In this document: positions 45,454 through 55,433 of the stretch, one piece after another
How the letters are laid out: the number at the start of each line of letters is the position of its first letter
How positions within the stretch are numbered: the first letter of the stretch is position 1
NCBI GenBank assembly: GCA_000953735.1
Contig: LN554852.1
Span: 4,475,846-4,539,845 of the forward strand
DNA from: Moritella viscosa
GTDB lineage: Bacteria; Pseudomonadota; Gammaproteobacteria; Enterobacterales; Moritellaceae
Reading direction: 5' to 3'
Length of the DNA stretch: 64,000 nucleotides
Made by a program: the position numbers and the translations under genes
The notes under the pieces: model-generated
What the model was told of the DNA's origin: nothing
The model's database searches: none
Seen by the model: only the letters and a program-made list of their open reading frames with translations

Positions 45454-46578
45454 CTATAAATTAATAACGACGTCAGTCACTGGAACACTGATACAAGCTT
45501 GGATATCTTCTTCACCAGTATCTGAATATGTTTTAGTTTGGCTGTTATAAACCACACCGCTTACCTTCTTACACTTACACTCTTGGCAAATACCAATACG
45601 ACAACCATATTTCGCAGGAACATAATTATCCTCAGCAATGGTTAATAGTGTTTTCTGATTTGCTTCATTCACAACAATGCTTTTGTTAGTAGTGATGAAT
45701 GAAATTTTGCGCGCGACATTTAAATCGACATTACTGAAGCTAGCGAGACCAAATTGCTCAAGGTGTAATCCATCCAACGGCAATCCCATCTCGACTAATA
45801 ATGCTTGTGTGTTATCCATCATGCTATTTGGGCCACAGATATATACATCACAATGTACTAAATCGGTTGTAATGGCGTTAATATGCGCTTGAGAGCAATG
45901 TCCATCACGTTCACTTTGTAATAATTTCAAGGTAAAGTTAGCGTGAGCCACTTCTAACGATACAAGGTTTTCTTTTAGTACATGTTGATTAGCTCGAGCA
46001 TAATAAAGCAGGGTGAAATCGATTTTCGGGTTATTCACTACATGCGATAACAGTAAGCTGTGAAAAGGGGTAATACCACTGCCACCAGCAATGAATATAA
46101 CCTCTTTCGTTATTTGCGTATTTCGGTTTTGTGGTATCGCCGTATTTAATACAAATTCGCCTTTGGCAGGAGAAATACCGAGTAACTCTCCTTTCTCGAC
46201 CGCATTTTCCAACCAAGGCGTGATCCGCCCTTCAAATTGCTTCTTAATTGTTAAAGTGATGGTTTTATCTTGTTGTAACTGCAATACCGACGACGAAATA
46301 GTAAAAGGACGTTTAATATAACTGCCATTTTTCTTTACTTGCAGCTCAACATATTGACCAGCCTTAAATGAAAAATATTGTTCGTTCACCTTGCCTGATA
46401 TCGCTAATGTTAATGAATACATATCATTATTTTCAGCCTTTATACCCACAACGCTTGCCGCATGCATATCACCCATAAGTACGGCGATCGGTTTGGTTGA
46501 AAACGGTGCGAAGTAAGCCTTGAATGTATCGTTATTAAATAACGTCAGCGATAATTTATTGGTTAGTTCATTAAGCAT
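45454..46578 (-). CDS. Ferredoxin-NAD(P)H reductase with C-terminal 2Fe-2S domain
   Basis: 374 residues. FAD-binding domain with KRPFTISS, NAD-binding domain with VIFIAGGSGITPFHSLL and CGPNSMMD, then a plant-type 2Fe-2S domain with CRIGICQECKC plus a more distant Cys (DIQACIS). AGGGAG precedes the ATG. It lies 10 bases before the desaturase on the same strand and is expected to be its electron donor. Confidence 0.92.
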   Translation of the reverse strand: MLNELTNKLSLTLFNNDTFKAYFAPFSTKPIAVLMGDMHAASVVGIKAENNDMYSLTLAISGKVNEQYFSFKAGQYVELQVKKNGSYIKRPFTISSSVLQLQQDKTITLTIKKQFEGRITPWLENAVEKGELLGISPAKGEFVLNTAIPQNRNTQITKEVIFIAGGSGITPFHSLLLSHVVNNPKIDFTLLYYARANQHVLKENLVSLEVAHANFTLKLLQSERDGHCSQAHINAITTDLVHCDVYICGPNSMMDNTQALLVEMGLPLDGLHLEQFGLASFSNVDLNVARKISFITTNKSIVVNEANQKTLLTIAEDNYVPAKYGCRIGICQECKCKKVSGVVYNSQTKTYSDTGEEDIQACISVPVTDVVINL

Positions 46579-46879
46579 ATAGCACTCTCCCTAAAAGTTA
46601 AATAGAGCTTACATGTGTACACTAGAATGATCTATCAATATTTGAAAAACATTCTAATTTAAACCAAAGCAAGAATAACCATTCAAAAACAACAGGATAC
46701 ACAAGGCTGGTGGAATAAAATTAAAATAAAACATAAACAAGTGTTAACTAATAAGTTTTTAAATTACATTTTAATTACAAATTTATATGATATTTATGAA
46801 AAGAAACCTACAATTCATATAAACAAAATGCTAAAAATAAAATACATCGGAGCCACAACAAAATGTTGAACTAACTTAA
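46579..46879. other. AT-rich intergenic region upstream of the reductase/desaturase operon
   Basis: No open gene is supported. The part nearest 46579 must hold the promoter of the minus-strand operon. A short gene remnant follows at 46880. Confidence 0.4.
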
Positions 46880-47035
46880 ATTAAAGTACTGGAATCGATG
46901 GGAAATGAAGTTTATCTATACAATGTATTAGGACAAGGGCAGGTTATTTATCCGACATCATTACAAGGCCGCTATAAAACGATCACGAGACTGTTACACG
47001 GTGTAATTTACGAGGGCTATCGGCATAATCAATAA
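46880..47035 (+). pseudogene. Short remnant, possibly ABC ATPase TOBE domain
   Basis: From 46880 an open stretch without start codon reads KVLESMGNEVYLYNVLGQGQ then VIYPTSLQGRYKTITRLLH. It runs on into antisense of the TauD-like gene and stops at 47033-47035. The pattern (VLESMGNEVYLY...G) resembles C-terminal TOBE segments of MalK/UgpC-type ATPases. Upstream frames are closed. A decayed gene end is the best reading, with low certainty. Confidence 0.3.
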
Positions 47036-47795
47036 CCGCATAATGCTGAGTACTACGGTTATCCCAAATAGCTAATGAATTTGACTGCCACTTAAAACGA
47101 ACCTGATACTCAGGTTGTCTTGCCATTGTAAATAGTTTCGCTAATAACGCATTACTGTCATCACAATTCATACCTATAATATAACGGGTGAACTGCTCGT
47201 TAATAAATAATATTTCTTCATCTGTATCAGGGTTGCGTGTTATTACAGGGTGCGATACAGGCGGATTTAGTGCAGATACTGCCATCACCTCTTTTTGCCA
47301 ATCCTCGGTGATATCTCTCGATTCAATACCATCAAAAGCAAATAATGCATGCATGGAGGATAATGTTCGCAGCAGCACTTTATCTCGTTCAGGTAAATCC
47401 CGAAATACAGCGCTCATCGAACACCACAAAGTATCACCACCGCAAGAAGGCACATGTTGCGCGTGAAGAATAGACGCTTTAGAAGGTTTCTCTCGCCAGG
47501 TTAAATCAGTATGCCAAAAACTTTCTAATGGTGGTTTACCGCTAACGGTTTCAATAATACTGACTTGTGGTGCTTGCTCTACATGGGGGAAAAAAGGATG
47601 TACAGGCTCTAATTCCCCAAAACGGGCGGCAATGGTTAAATGTTGCTGCGGTGAAAATTTTTGCTCACGAAAGAAGATCACTTGATGGGTAAACCAAGCT
47701 TGATACACAGTTTCAAACGTACTGTCATTACAATTGGCTAAATCAACGTCATGGAGCAACGCCCCAATATGAGGAGTAAGCAATTCAATTTTCAT
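46983..47795 (-). CDS. TauD/TfdA-family Fe(II)/2-oxoglutarate dioxygenase
   Basis: 270 residues. Iron ligands are His and Asp in FWHTDLTW and the distal His in WDNRSTQHYAV; the 2-oxoglutarate Arg is in KLHRVTV at the end. The overall pattern (HQVIFFREQKFSPQQHLTIA) matches taurine dioxygenase relatives. No taurine transporter lies nearby, so the substrate is open. It starts 4 bases after the lipoprotein gene and is probably co-transcribed with it. Confidence 0.88.
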   Translation of the reverse strand: MKIELLTPHIGALLHDVDLANCNDSTFETVYQAWFTHQVIFFREQKFSPQQHLTIAARFGELEPVHPFFPHVEQAPQVSIIETVSGKPPLESFWHTDLTWREKPSKASILHAQHVPSCGGDTLWCSMSAVFRDLPERDKVLLRTLSSMHALFAFDGIESRDITEDWQKEVMAVSALNPPVSHPVITRNPDTDEEILFINEQFTRYIIGMNCDDSNALLAKLFTMARQPEYQVRFKWQSNSLAIWDNRSTQHYAVIDYADSPRKLHRVTVS

Positions 47796-47799
47796 GATA

Positions 47800-48909
47800 C
47801 TACTCGGTAGCAGTCTTGGAAATAATATCTAAATCTGTAATAGCCGCATTGTTTGTTAAGGTATCCGTTTCTGTCAGTCCCAATTTGACCTTTTCTGTTA
47901 AGGTAATAATTAGCTGTGCTTGCTCATTATTAAGGGCTTGTTGCTGTTCGAATTTATTATGCAATGCATCATGAAAATACGCAATTTGCTCAACATAAGT
48001 TAGGCTAGAAATATCTTCTGAGAATAAATTAAATGCCGCAGTTGCAATCGCATCGCGGTAGCGTAACGCGATCATTTCACTGTCAGAACGATCAACACTG
48101 TTGATCCACTTTACTTCTGTAGTGACGTTGTTGGCGCGACGTAAATCATCTTCCACTTTAGTCACTATATTTTCGATAATATCTTGGTTTCGCGGAGCAA
48201 GCATAATCGCATCATTCAACTGCTGCACGCTCTGTTGTATTTGAGCATATGTTTGTGGGATCAGGTCTTGATCCATTTTTTTCATTTTCTTTACCAATGG
48301 CGTGTAGTAATTACTTTTAACAATTCGGATCTCAAGTTTTAATAAACGCGCTTGCACTGCCATACTGCGTTTTTCATAACCATCAGTTGAATCATCATCT
48401 TCAATATCAGCAATTAAATCAGCCGTACTTTCATTAATATCATTTAATGAATTTTGCCATTGCCCATGAACTTGTGGTGACAAATATTCAATGTCAGCTA
48501 ACTGCTGTGCTAAAAATACCGATACCAGTTGTTTAATACGCACGGCTTTATCTAATGATGTTTGCGCGTCTTCAATTTTATCGATTACTTTACTTTCCGA
48601 AGGTCCACCAAAAAAACCTTGGTCATTGGGATCAAATCTAGCGACCAGTGTACGCATCGTTCGGACATCGGAGTTTACATCTCCCCAGCTATCTGGTGCA
48701 AAGTAAACATAGTTCTGTTCTTTTGCTTCTTGGTATTGCTGCTCAACATGTTCAGCTAGGGCTTTGACTTTCTGTATCGCCAACGTAGCCTCATCCATAA
48801 CTTCAACATCATTGGTATTATGAACATTTTGTTGCGTTGATTCAGTCGACGCACAGCCTGATAATCCAGCAGCCGATATAATGATCGCTGCACACAGGGT
48901 TTTCTTCAT
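47800..48909 (-). CDS. Uncharacterised coiled-coil lipoprotein
   Basis: 369 residues. The signal peptide ends in GLSGC (lipidated Cys). A long, charged, mostly helical body follows, with a central YFAPDSWGDVNSDVRTMRTL and DPNDQGFFGGPSES and no family I recognise. The start at 48909 (MKKTLC) gives a proper signal peptide; an open frame extends 66 bases further. It is likely a periplasmic-facing lipoprotein, upstream partner of the TauD-like gene. Confidence 0.75.
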   Translation of the reverse strand: MKKTLCAAIIISAAGLSGCASTESTQQNVHNTNDVEVMDEATLAIQKVKALAEHVEQQYQEAKEQNYVYFAPDSWGDVNSDVRTMRTLVARFDPNDQGFFGGPSESKVIDKIEDAQTSLDKAVRIKQLVSVFLAQQLADIEYLSPQVHGQWQNSLNDINESTADLIADIEDDDSTDGYEKRSMAVQARLLKLEIRIVKSNYYTPLVKKMKKMDQDLIPQTYAQIQQSVQQLNDAIMLAPRNQDIIENIVTKVEDDLRRANNVTTEVKWINSVDRSDSEMIALRYRDAIATAAFNLFSEDISSLTYVEQIAYFHDALHNKFEQQQALNNEQAQLIITLTEKVKLGLTETDTLTNNAAITDLDIISKTATE

Positions 48910-49148
48910 TTTGTTCATCCAATACATTATGTTGTCATAAACCTCGATACTACCGAACACACAGCAAGGTAACAATACAAAAACATTAAATGTGTGCCAG
49001 TGATAAAATTGTAACCACTATATTTCTTACATTTCTCTACATCCTCTTACATCCGTTGACACCTTCTTACTATGCCTTACAACATATCCCCCTGCCACTG
49101 TGTTCTAATTTAGATAATTGTTTCAATTAGATTAAGATGGATGAATAA

Positions 49149-49538
49149 ATGAATCAGACTGATGTGATAAGCAACGCAGGAAAGCCCGGATATACAGGAT
49201 TAACGCGAATTATCAAAGCCACCGGATATTCATGGCAAGGCTTACGAGCTGCATTCAAATACGAATCGGCAATCAGGCAAGAATTGCTATTACTGATCAT
49301 TTTCACGCCCATAGCCCTGCTATTAGACATCACTAATATTGAAAAAATACTGCTTGTGGCATCACTGGTACTCGTACTCATTGTTGAATTATTAAATTCT
49401 GCCATTGAAGCAATTGTAGATAGAATAGGCACTGAACATCACGAATTAAGTGGCCGCGCTAAAGACATAGGCTCAGCAGCCGTGTTTGTTACCTTGTGCT
49501 TAGCTGTATTCACTTGGTTTATGATAGTGATGCTATAA
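49149..49538 (+). CDS. dgkA: Diacylglycerol kinase DgkA
   Basis: 129 residues, three membrane helices. The conserved active-site block is VELLNSAIEAIVDRIG followed by HHELSGRAKDIGSAAV. It recycles diacylglycerol to phosphatidic acid, including the diacylglycerol released when phosphoethanolamine is moved from phosphatidylethanolamine to lipid A by EptA, encoded 2 bases downstream. Confidence 0.95.
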   Translation: MNQTDVISNAGKPGYTGLTRIIKATGYSWQGLRAAFKYESAIRQELLLLIIFTPIALLLDITNIEKILLVASLVLVLIVELLNSAIEAIVDRIGTEHHELSGRAKDIGSAAVFVTLCLAVFTWFMIVML

Positions 49539-49540
49539 AG

Positions 49541-51220
49541 ATGAAGAACATATTCAACGCTCAACACAATCGTACATTTTCGAATATTAATATTAGCGTC
49601 AAAACATTACGTAATTTTCGTATTGATATCAGTATGACCAAATTCTTATTGCTGTATTCGTTATATTTCGGCTTCGTGCTTAATACGCCTATCACCTCGC
49701 GTTTAATTGAAATCACGGCAGATACTAGCAGTTGGTTATTTGTTTATACTGCGCCCGTATTATTAAGTTGTGCGTTTATCATTATTTTTTCGTTATTTGC
49801 GATCCCTTATTTTGCCAAGCCATTCTTTATTTTTGTACTCGTATCTTCCGCAGCAGCTTGTTATGCAACATCAAAATATGGTGTGCTATTTGACTATTCA
49901 ATGATTGAAAATGTGATTGAAACTAATTCGAGTGAAATGTCGTCATATGTCAATTTAAGTTCGTCCAGCTATCTGTTGTTTGTTGGTATTATTCCAGCCA
50001 TATTAATCGCCTTCATTCGATTTAACACCCAAGAGCCGTTACTCAAGCGTGCTTTTAAAAGGTTGATATTGGTTATTTCAGCCATTCTCATATTACTCTT
50101 AATCGCCGCCTGTTTTTATAAAAGTTATGCCTCTGTCGGCCGTAATAATTCTTACCTAAATAAAATGATTGTACCTGCACATATTTTTAATAGTGTTAAA
50201 TACCTAAAGAAAGAAGTGTTTACCGAAAAGCTAGCTTATAAAGCGCAAGGAACAGATGCAGTACTACCAGCAGCAGTCAATGGTAAACCAACGCTAATGG
50301 TGTTAATTGTGGGTGAAACCGCACGTTCAATGAACATTGGTTACAATGGCTATACACGTAATACCAACCCTTATACTCAAAATATGGGCATTATCTCATT
50401 CCAAGATGTGTCATCTTGTGGCACGGCAACAGCACATTCATTACCTTGCATGTTTTCAAACCTAAACCGTAATAACTATGATAAAAATCGGGCGAACAGC
50501 CAAGATAACGTACTTGATGTATTGACACATGCAGGCATAGATACGTTATGGAAAGATAATGATGGTGGAGATAAGTCAGTAGCAAAAAATATTAAAAAAA
50601 TAACAATAGATGCCAGCCAATATGCTGATGTATGTAATGGTTCCACCTGTTATGACGAAGCCATGCTAAAGTCATTTGATGATGAAATCGCCAACATGAA
50701 AGAAAATAAATTAATAGCCATGCATATGATCGGCAGTCATGGTCCGACCTATTGGTTAAGATACCCACAACAAAAAGAGTTGTTTACTCCATCATGTAAT
50801 CAGAGTGATATTGAAAATTGTAGCGACGAAAAAATCGTTAACGTCTATGATAATACGATCGCCTATACCGATTACGTGATCGCAGAAACGATTAAGAAAT
50901 TACAGCGCTATTCAGCTGATTATAACGTTGCTTTAATGTATATTTCCGATCACGGCGAATCATTGGGTGAGAAAGGCTTATATTTGCATGGAACTCCTTA
51001 CTCATTTGCCCCAGAGGAACAAACTCAAGTACCATTTTTCATGTGGCTACCGCAACAATATGCTGACGCAAAGGGCATTAATAAACGCTGCTTAATGGAA
51101 AAAGCAAAAACAGAAACCTTCTCTCACGATAATTTATTCCACACTTTACTTGGATTCTATGGTGTCGAAAGTAACGTGATAAACCCGCGTTTAGATATTA
51201 CCGCAAGCTGTCGTTTGTAA
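49541..51220 (+). CDS. eptA: Lipid A phosphoethanolamine transferase EptA
   Basis: 559 residues. Five N-terminal membrane helices (to about 190) precede a periplasmic sulfatase-fold domain with the nucleophile Thr in SCGTATAHSLPCMFS, metal ligands in VGETARSMN and SDHGESLGEKGLYLHG, and several Cys for disulfides. It adds phosphoethanolamine to lipid A and lowers sensitivity to polymyxin-type peptides. The start at 49541 follows the dgkA stop by 2 bases; an open frame upstream overlaps dgkA. No regulator is adjacent. Confidence 0.93.
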   Translation: MKNIFNAQHNRTFSNINISVKTLRNFRIDISMTKFLLLYSLYFGFVLNTPITSRLIEITADTSSWLFVYTAPVLLSCAFIIIFSLFAIPYFAKPFFIFVLVSSAAACYATSKYGVLFDYSMIENVIETNSSEMSSYVNLSSSSYLLFVGIIPAILIAFIRFNTQEPLLKRAFKRLILVISAILILLLIAACFYKSYASVGRNNSYLNKMIVPAHIFNSVKYLKKEVFTEKLAYKAQGTDAVLPAAVNGKPTLMVLIVGETARSMNIGYNGYTRNTNPYTQNMGIISFQDVSSCGTATAHSLPCMFSNLNRNNYDKNRANSQDNVLDVLTHAGIDTLWKDNDGGDKSVAKNIKKITIDASQYADVCNGSTCYDEAMLKSFDDEIANMKENKLIAMHMIGSHGPTYWLRYPQQKELFTPSCNQSDIENCSDEKIVNVYDNTIAYTDYVIAETIKKLQRYSADYNVALMYISDHGESLGEKGLYLHGTPYSFAPEEQTQVPFFMWLPQQYADAKGINKRCLMEKAKTETFSHDNLFHTLLGFYGVESNVINPRLDITASCRL

Positions 51221-51226
51221 GTAATA

Positions 51227-51258
51227 AGTGACCCAACTAATAGTTGGGTCATCATTTA
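51227..51258. terminator. Terminator between eptA and the protease gene
   Basis: TGACCCAACTA / TAGTTGGGTCA perfect inverted repeat with a 2-base loop, between convergent genes. Confidence 0.8.
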
Positions 51259-51273
51259 CAACGGACTAAGTTA

Positions 51274-52889
51274 TTATACTAGCCGTCTTCTAAATAACGC
51301 TAACATGCTTAAAACAAGTAAAGTAATCCAATTAATAGCGCCGCCGCTACCAGCAGAACTTCTATTAGTCGAATTACCATCAGGTCTAGTAGACTCTCCT
51401 GTAGACTCGCCAAATGCCGAGTGAGTTAAATTACTGATAGTAATTCGGTCATCGCCATACGAATTATATGAAGATTTTCTATACTCAAACACAACTGTAT
51501 TATTATCTCTAGATAAGCCAATAGTAAATTTATCGGACTCAATACCACTAACTCTGCGATGTAAATGACCATTAATATATATGTTAAAATAATCATCGTA
51601 TTCTTGGATTGAGATATCGCCATTGAAAGATAACTTCCCAGCAACTAATCCCGTAATCGCTAATTGTGAGTACTCATTGTTACCCAATACTGGAGATTCA
51701 ATTGAGTGACCATTGTTAAACCATGAATTTGCAGAAGAATATATACCACTGTTCGTAACAGAAATCATATTACTAACACTTGAAGACGCAGTTTCAATAC
51801 CAATATATGACACAGCCATATCAAAGTGAGATGCTTGCGCATAATCGGTCGATATACTCACCGACACGTTACCAAAATCTAACGCACTAACAGTGTAATT
51901 AATCGTCACGGCGCAACTGGCATTAACAGCAATCTCAGAACAAGTATTCGAAGTTATTGAAGCGCCAACTCCTTGTATCGTAGAGTCTAGCGTTCTAATC
52001 ACTTGTTCTGTATTATTTTGAAGAGTAAAAGTATGCGAATAAGCACCCAGACGTTTAGCCCCAACAAATTCTGATTGACGATAGCTGAATCCTTGCATTT
52101 TTCCTGAAATCCAGTCTGAGAAATGGCTTACATTAGCATAAACACCGTAATTTCCGGCTTCTGCACACCCATCCCCCCAGCTCACAATACCAAGTTGTTC
52201 ATATCCGTTAGCACTGGCAACAACGATTGGCCCACCACTGTCACCCTGACAAGAATCATAACCACCATCAAGGTATCCAGCACAAAATGCATTATCTTTT
52301 AAGCTGACACCACCAGGACATAGCGCTTGTTCGACTAGCGGTACATCAACTTGGTATAACTCATTCTTAAATTTCATGTTATCTAAGCCTGGCTTTGGGT
52401 CTTGATCTCCCCACCCCATCACAGTTAATACTTTACCTACTGGTAGGCTGTTACGTAAATGCCTATCAGCCAAATTAACGGCTGTATAATTTATCTCGCG
52501 CTCAAGTTCTAAAATTGCAATGTCATTACCAGCAGTTGCCTTCCAATAATCTTCGTGAACATAAACTTCTTTAACACTATATCGACGTGCTGCTGCATCA
52601 TTCTGAGCGAGATCTGAAATACCAATAACGGCATCAAAATCTTGCCCTTCTTTGCTGTCGACACAATGCGCAGCAGTTAATATATAGCGCCCACCTAAAA
52701 AGCTAGCCCCACAAAATTGGCCACTATATACGTCTCTATTTTTAGAGACTAAAGCCACCATAAATGGCCAGCTCCCACGGCCACTTTTTCTCCATTAATG
52801 ATTTTTGGATCCATGTTTTCTGTAGCATGAACCTGACTTAGCGATATCAGCGCTAAAATCAACAATAAAAATATTTTATTTAAATGCAT
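51274..52889 (-). pseudogene. Secreted trypsin-like protease with GlyGly-CTERM tail, frameshifted near N terminus
   Basis: Serine protease with the triad in LTAAHC, NDIAILELE and GDSGGP, followed by a beta-sandwich region and a GlyGly-CTERM tail (AGSGGAINW, a hydrophobic helix and RRR), the sorting signal used by rhombosortase and type II secretion. A start at 52889 gives a signal peptide (KIFLLLILALISLSQVHA) and the activation site KIINGEKVAVGA. There the frame shifts: one base is missing near 52770/52771, after which WPFMVALVSK continues in the other frame. The corrected protein is 538 residues. Without correction no signal peptide is joined to the catalytic domain. Confidence 0.85.
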
Positions 52890-53138
52890 TACCTAGTCCT
52901 TGGATTAACTGTTAACCGTTGATTATATTGATAATTAACAACAATACATTATAATTAGTTAAAATACTCTAACGACACCGCAACATTTCAATCTAGGCGG
53001 AAAATAAACATGTACATATATGATTATAATCTCGTTTTATGATTGAAATTGCGTATGTTTTGTATAAACCAATAATTCATTAATAAAGCACAACGCGATA
53101 TTAATCGTCCTTTTAATTGTCTACACCAAATCCTACTT

Positions 53139-55433
53139 TTATTGATGTAATAACAATTCAAACTCTTTAGCCGGTACTGGTTTGCTATAAAAATAACCTT
53201 GCCCATATTCACAGTTCATTGTTCTCAAATAGTCCGCATGCCATTGATCTTCAATTCCCTCTGCGACCACCTTTAAGTTAAGTGCTTTCGCCATCGCAAT
53301 AATCGCATTTACCAGCTCACGATCGGAATCACTACCCTGCATATTTTTCAGAAAAGCACGGTCAATTTTTAGCTTATCAAAGGGAAATTTTTGTAAATAA
53401 CTCAGTGCCGAATAACCCGTACCAAAATCATCAATCGAGAGCTGAACACCCATAGTTTGAAGCCTATTAAGTAAGGTCACGACTTCTTCATTATGATTAA
53501 ACAGCAAGCTTTCGGTGATCTCAATATCCAACTTATCCGCAGGTAAGCCAGATTGTATTAATCCAGTATTAATTTGCTCGAACAGCTTATCGCAAAACCT
53601 AAATTGAACACTCGAAAAATTAATAGCAATATGTAACGGCGTGATCTTTTGCCATTCAGCGGCCTGCATACAGGCTTTGTTAATCGCAAATTCACCAAGT
53701 AAGTGTATTAAGCCATTTTTCTCAGCTAAAAGAATAAATTCATCCGGTGGTATAAAACCAAACTCGATATCATGCCAACGCATCAAGGCTTCTGCACCAA
53801 TAATCTTGTTGGATGCTAACTCAATAATCGGCTGATAGTAAATTTCGAGTTCATCGCGCGCAAGCGCTTGACGTAATCGCCCATCGAGATCTAACGTGCG
53901 CTGTAAATCAGCGCTCATCGCCGCATTATAAAAACTAAAGGTATTACGCCCATCTTGTTTGGCTCGATACATGGCGGTATCAGCTCTGGCAAGTAACTGT
54001 TGTACATTATGACCGTCTTGAGGATATGCCGACATGCCAATACTAGTGGAGATAAACAACTCCTGGTTTTCCCAAATAAAAGGAGCATCAAATAACGACA
54101 ACACCCTAGCCGCTAAGTATGTTGCCGAGTCCAAGCTTTTCAGTTCCGGGATAACTAATAAGAATTCATAGCCACCTAAACGGGCGAGAACGTCGGCATC
54201 ACGTATAGAATCCAGTAATCTTTCGGTACTCTGCATCAAAATCTGATCGCCAGCAGAGTGCCCCAAGGTATCATTAATCTGTTTAAAATTATCAAGATCA
54301 ATAAACATGACTAATACGTTAGTATTCGATCTTTTTGCTCTTATTAATTCTTGATCCAAGCTGTCATTACCACAATTTCGATTGGGTAACCCAGTCAACG
54401 CATCGTGCGAGGCTTGATAAGCCAATTCTTGTTCTGAAGCCTTTCTTTTTTCAATCTCTTCAATTAACAATTGATTTTGAGTCGATAAGATCCGTCGTTG
54501 TTTATAACTTTCTTCAAATTTAGTTCTTAAAATAACATTTGCGTTATTAATCATGAATGTATATAAAAGTCCAAACACAACAGGCACAGCAAGAAAAGAC
54601 AGACCGGCGATAAACCAACCTGAAGTGAAAATTTCTTTTTCATTGACGGGTTCAAACCAACTTCTTAATTTAAAAGGTGTATTTTCAATCTCCATTTCAA
54701 AATAAATTTTATTCGCGAGCACGTTTTTATCATCAGCTTGTAGTTTCGTTGTTAATGAATCCCAGATAAAAATATCACCGTCGGCTGTAATTAAATCCAT
54801 GCGGCTTCGACTATCAGCATCCTCCTGTGCCGTCAATTGTGAAATGATTACTTTCCTATTCAAATCCGCCACCAAAAACGCAACCGGTTTACCTGCGTAT
54901 TGAACTCGTTTAACCAGTTGAATATAAGGACTCTTACCATCTTGAACTATACGAATAGTCAAACTCTGTTCGTGAATATGTGGCATGTTGACCTTATCGA
55001 ACGCGGTATCAGGGTTCTTTTCGGTATCAGCAATAACAGTGCCATCATAATCAACAAGTACCAAACGTTGATAAACCGATTGTTGACTAATTTCAGTATT
55101 ATCGATGAGGCTGTTCAGTTCCCTATTAAGGTTGAATAAACTCGCTCCTAAGCCATATTGCATTGACATGCCTGATGCCAAATTAGCAAAATAAGTCAAC
55201 ATTGATTTATCATTAGCAAGATTTGCTAACTCATCATTTGTCACATTGAAAAAATATTCCAACATATTGGTGTAACTTTGTACTTTAAGATTAAGTTCTC
55301 GTTGCTGTGACTCTTTCAATCGTGTCTGGCCAAAATTGGTTACAGCCAAAATAGACACTAAATACGCTGCAAGTAATACCGCAGCAATAATAATTAAACG
55401 GCTACTGGATAATTTACGCTTCAACTTTATCAT
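53139..55433 (-). CDS. Cache-GGDEF-EAL membrane protein, probable c-di-GMP phosphodiesterase
   Basis: 764 residues. Membrane helix (about 13-31), periplasmic dCache-like domain (to about 285), second helix, a degenerate GGDEF domain whose signature reads GGYEF, and an EAL domain with all key residues: EALMRW, INFSSVQFR, EITESLL, DDFGTGYSALSYL, KIDRAFL and EGIED. So it probably degrades rather than makes c-di-GMP, with the GGYEF domain as a regulatory part. The start overlaps the stop of the binding protein gene (ATGA), so the two are coupled. Confidence 0.9.
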   Translation of the reverse strand: MIKLKRKLSSSRLIIIAAVLLAAYLVSILAVTNFGQTRLKESQQRELNLKVQSYTNMLEYFFNVTNDELANLANDKSMLTYFANLASGMSMQYGLGASLFNLNRELNSLIDNTEISQQSVYQRLVLVDYDGTVIADTEKNPDTAFDKVNMPHIHEQSLTIRIVQDGKSPYIQLVKRVQYAGKPVAFLVADLNRKVIISQLTAQEDADSRSRMDLITADGDIFIWDSLTTKLQADDKNVLANKIYFEMEIENTPFKLRSWFEPVNEKEIFTSGWFIAGLSFLAVPVVFGLLYTFMINNANVILRTKFEESYKQRRILSTQNQLLIEEIEKRKASEQELAYQASHDALTGLPNRNCGNDSLDQELIRAKRSNTNVLVMFIDLDNFKQINDTLGHSAGDQILMQSTERLLDSIRDADVLARLGGYEFLLVIPELKSLDSATYLAARVLSLFDAPFIWENQELFISTSIGMSAYPQDGHNVQQLLARADTAMYRAKQDGRNTFSFYNAAMSADLQRTLDLDGRLRQALARDELEIYYQPIIELASNKIIGAEALMRWHDIEFGFIPPDEFILLAEKNGLIHLLGEFAINKACMQAAEWQKITPLHIAINFSSVQFRFCDKLFEQINTGLIQSGLPADKLDIEITESLLFNHNEEVVTLLNRLQTMGVQLSIDDFGTGYSALSYLQKFPFDKLKIDRAFLKNMQGSDSDRELVNAIIAMAKALNLKVVAEGIEDQWHADYLRTMNCEYGQGYFYSKPVPAKEFELLLHQ

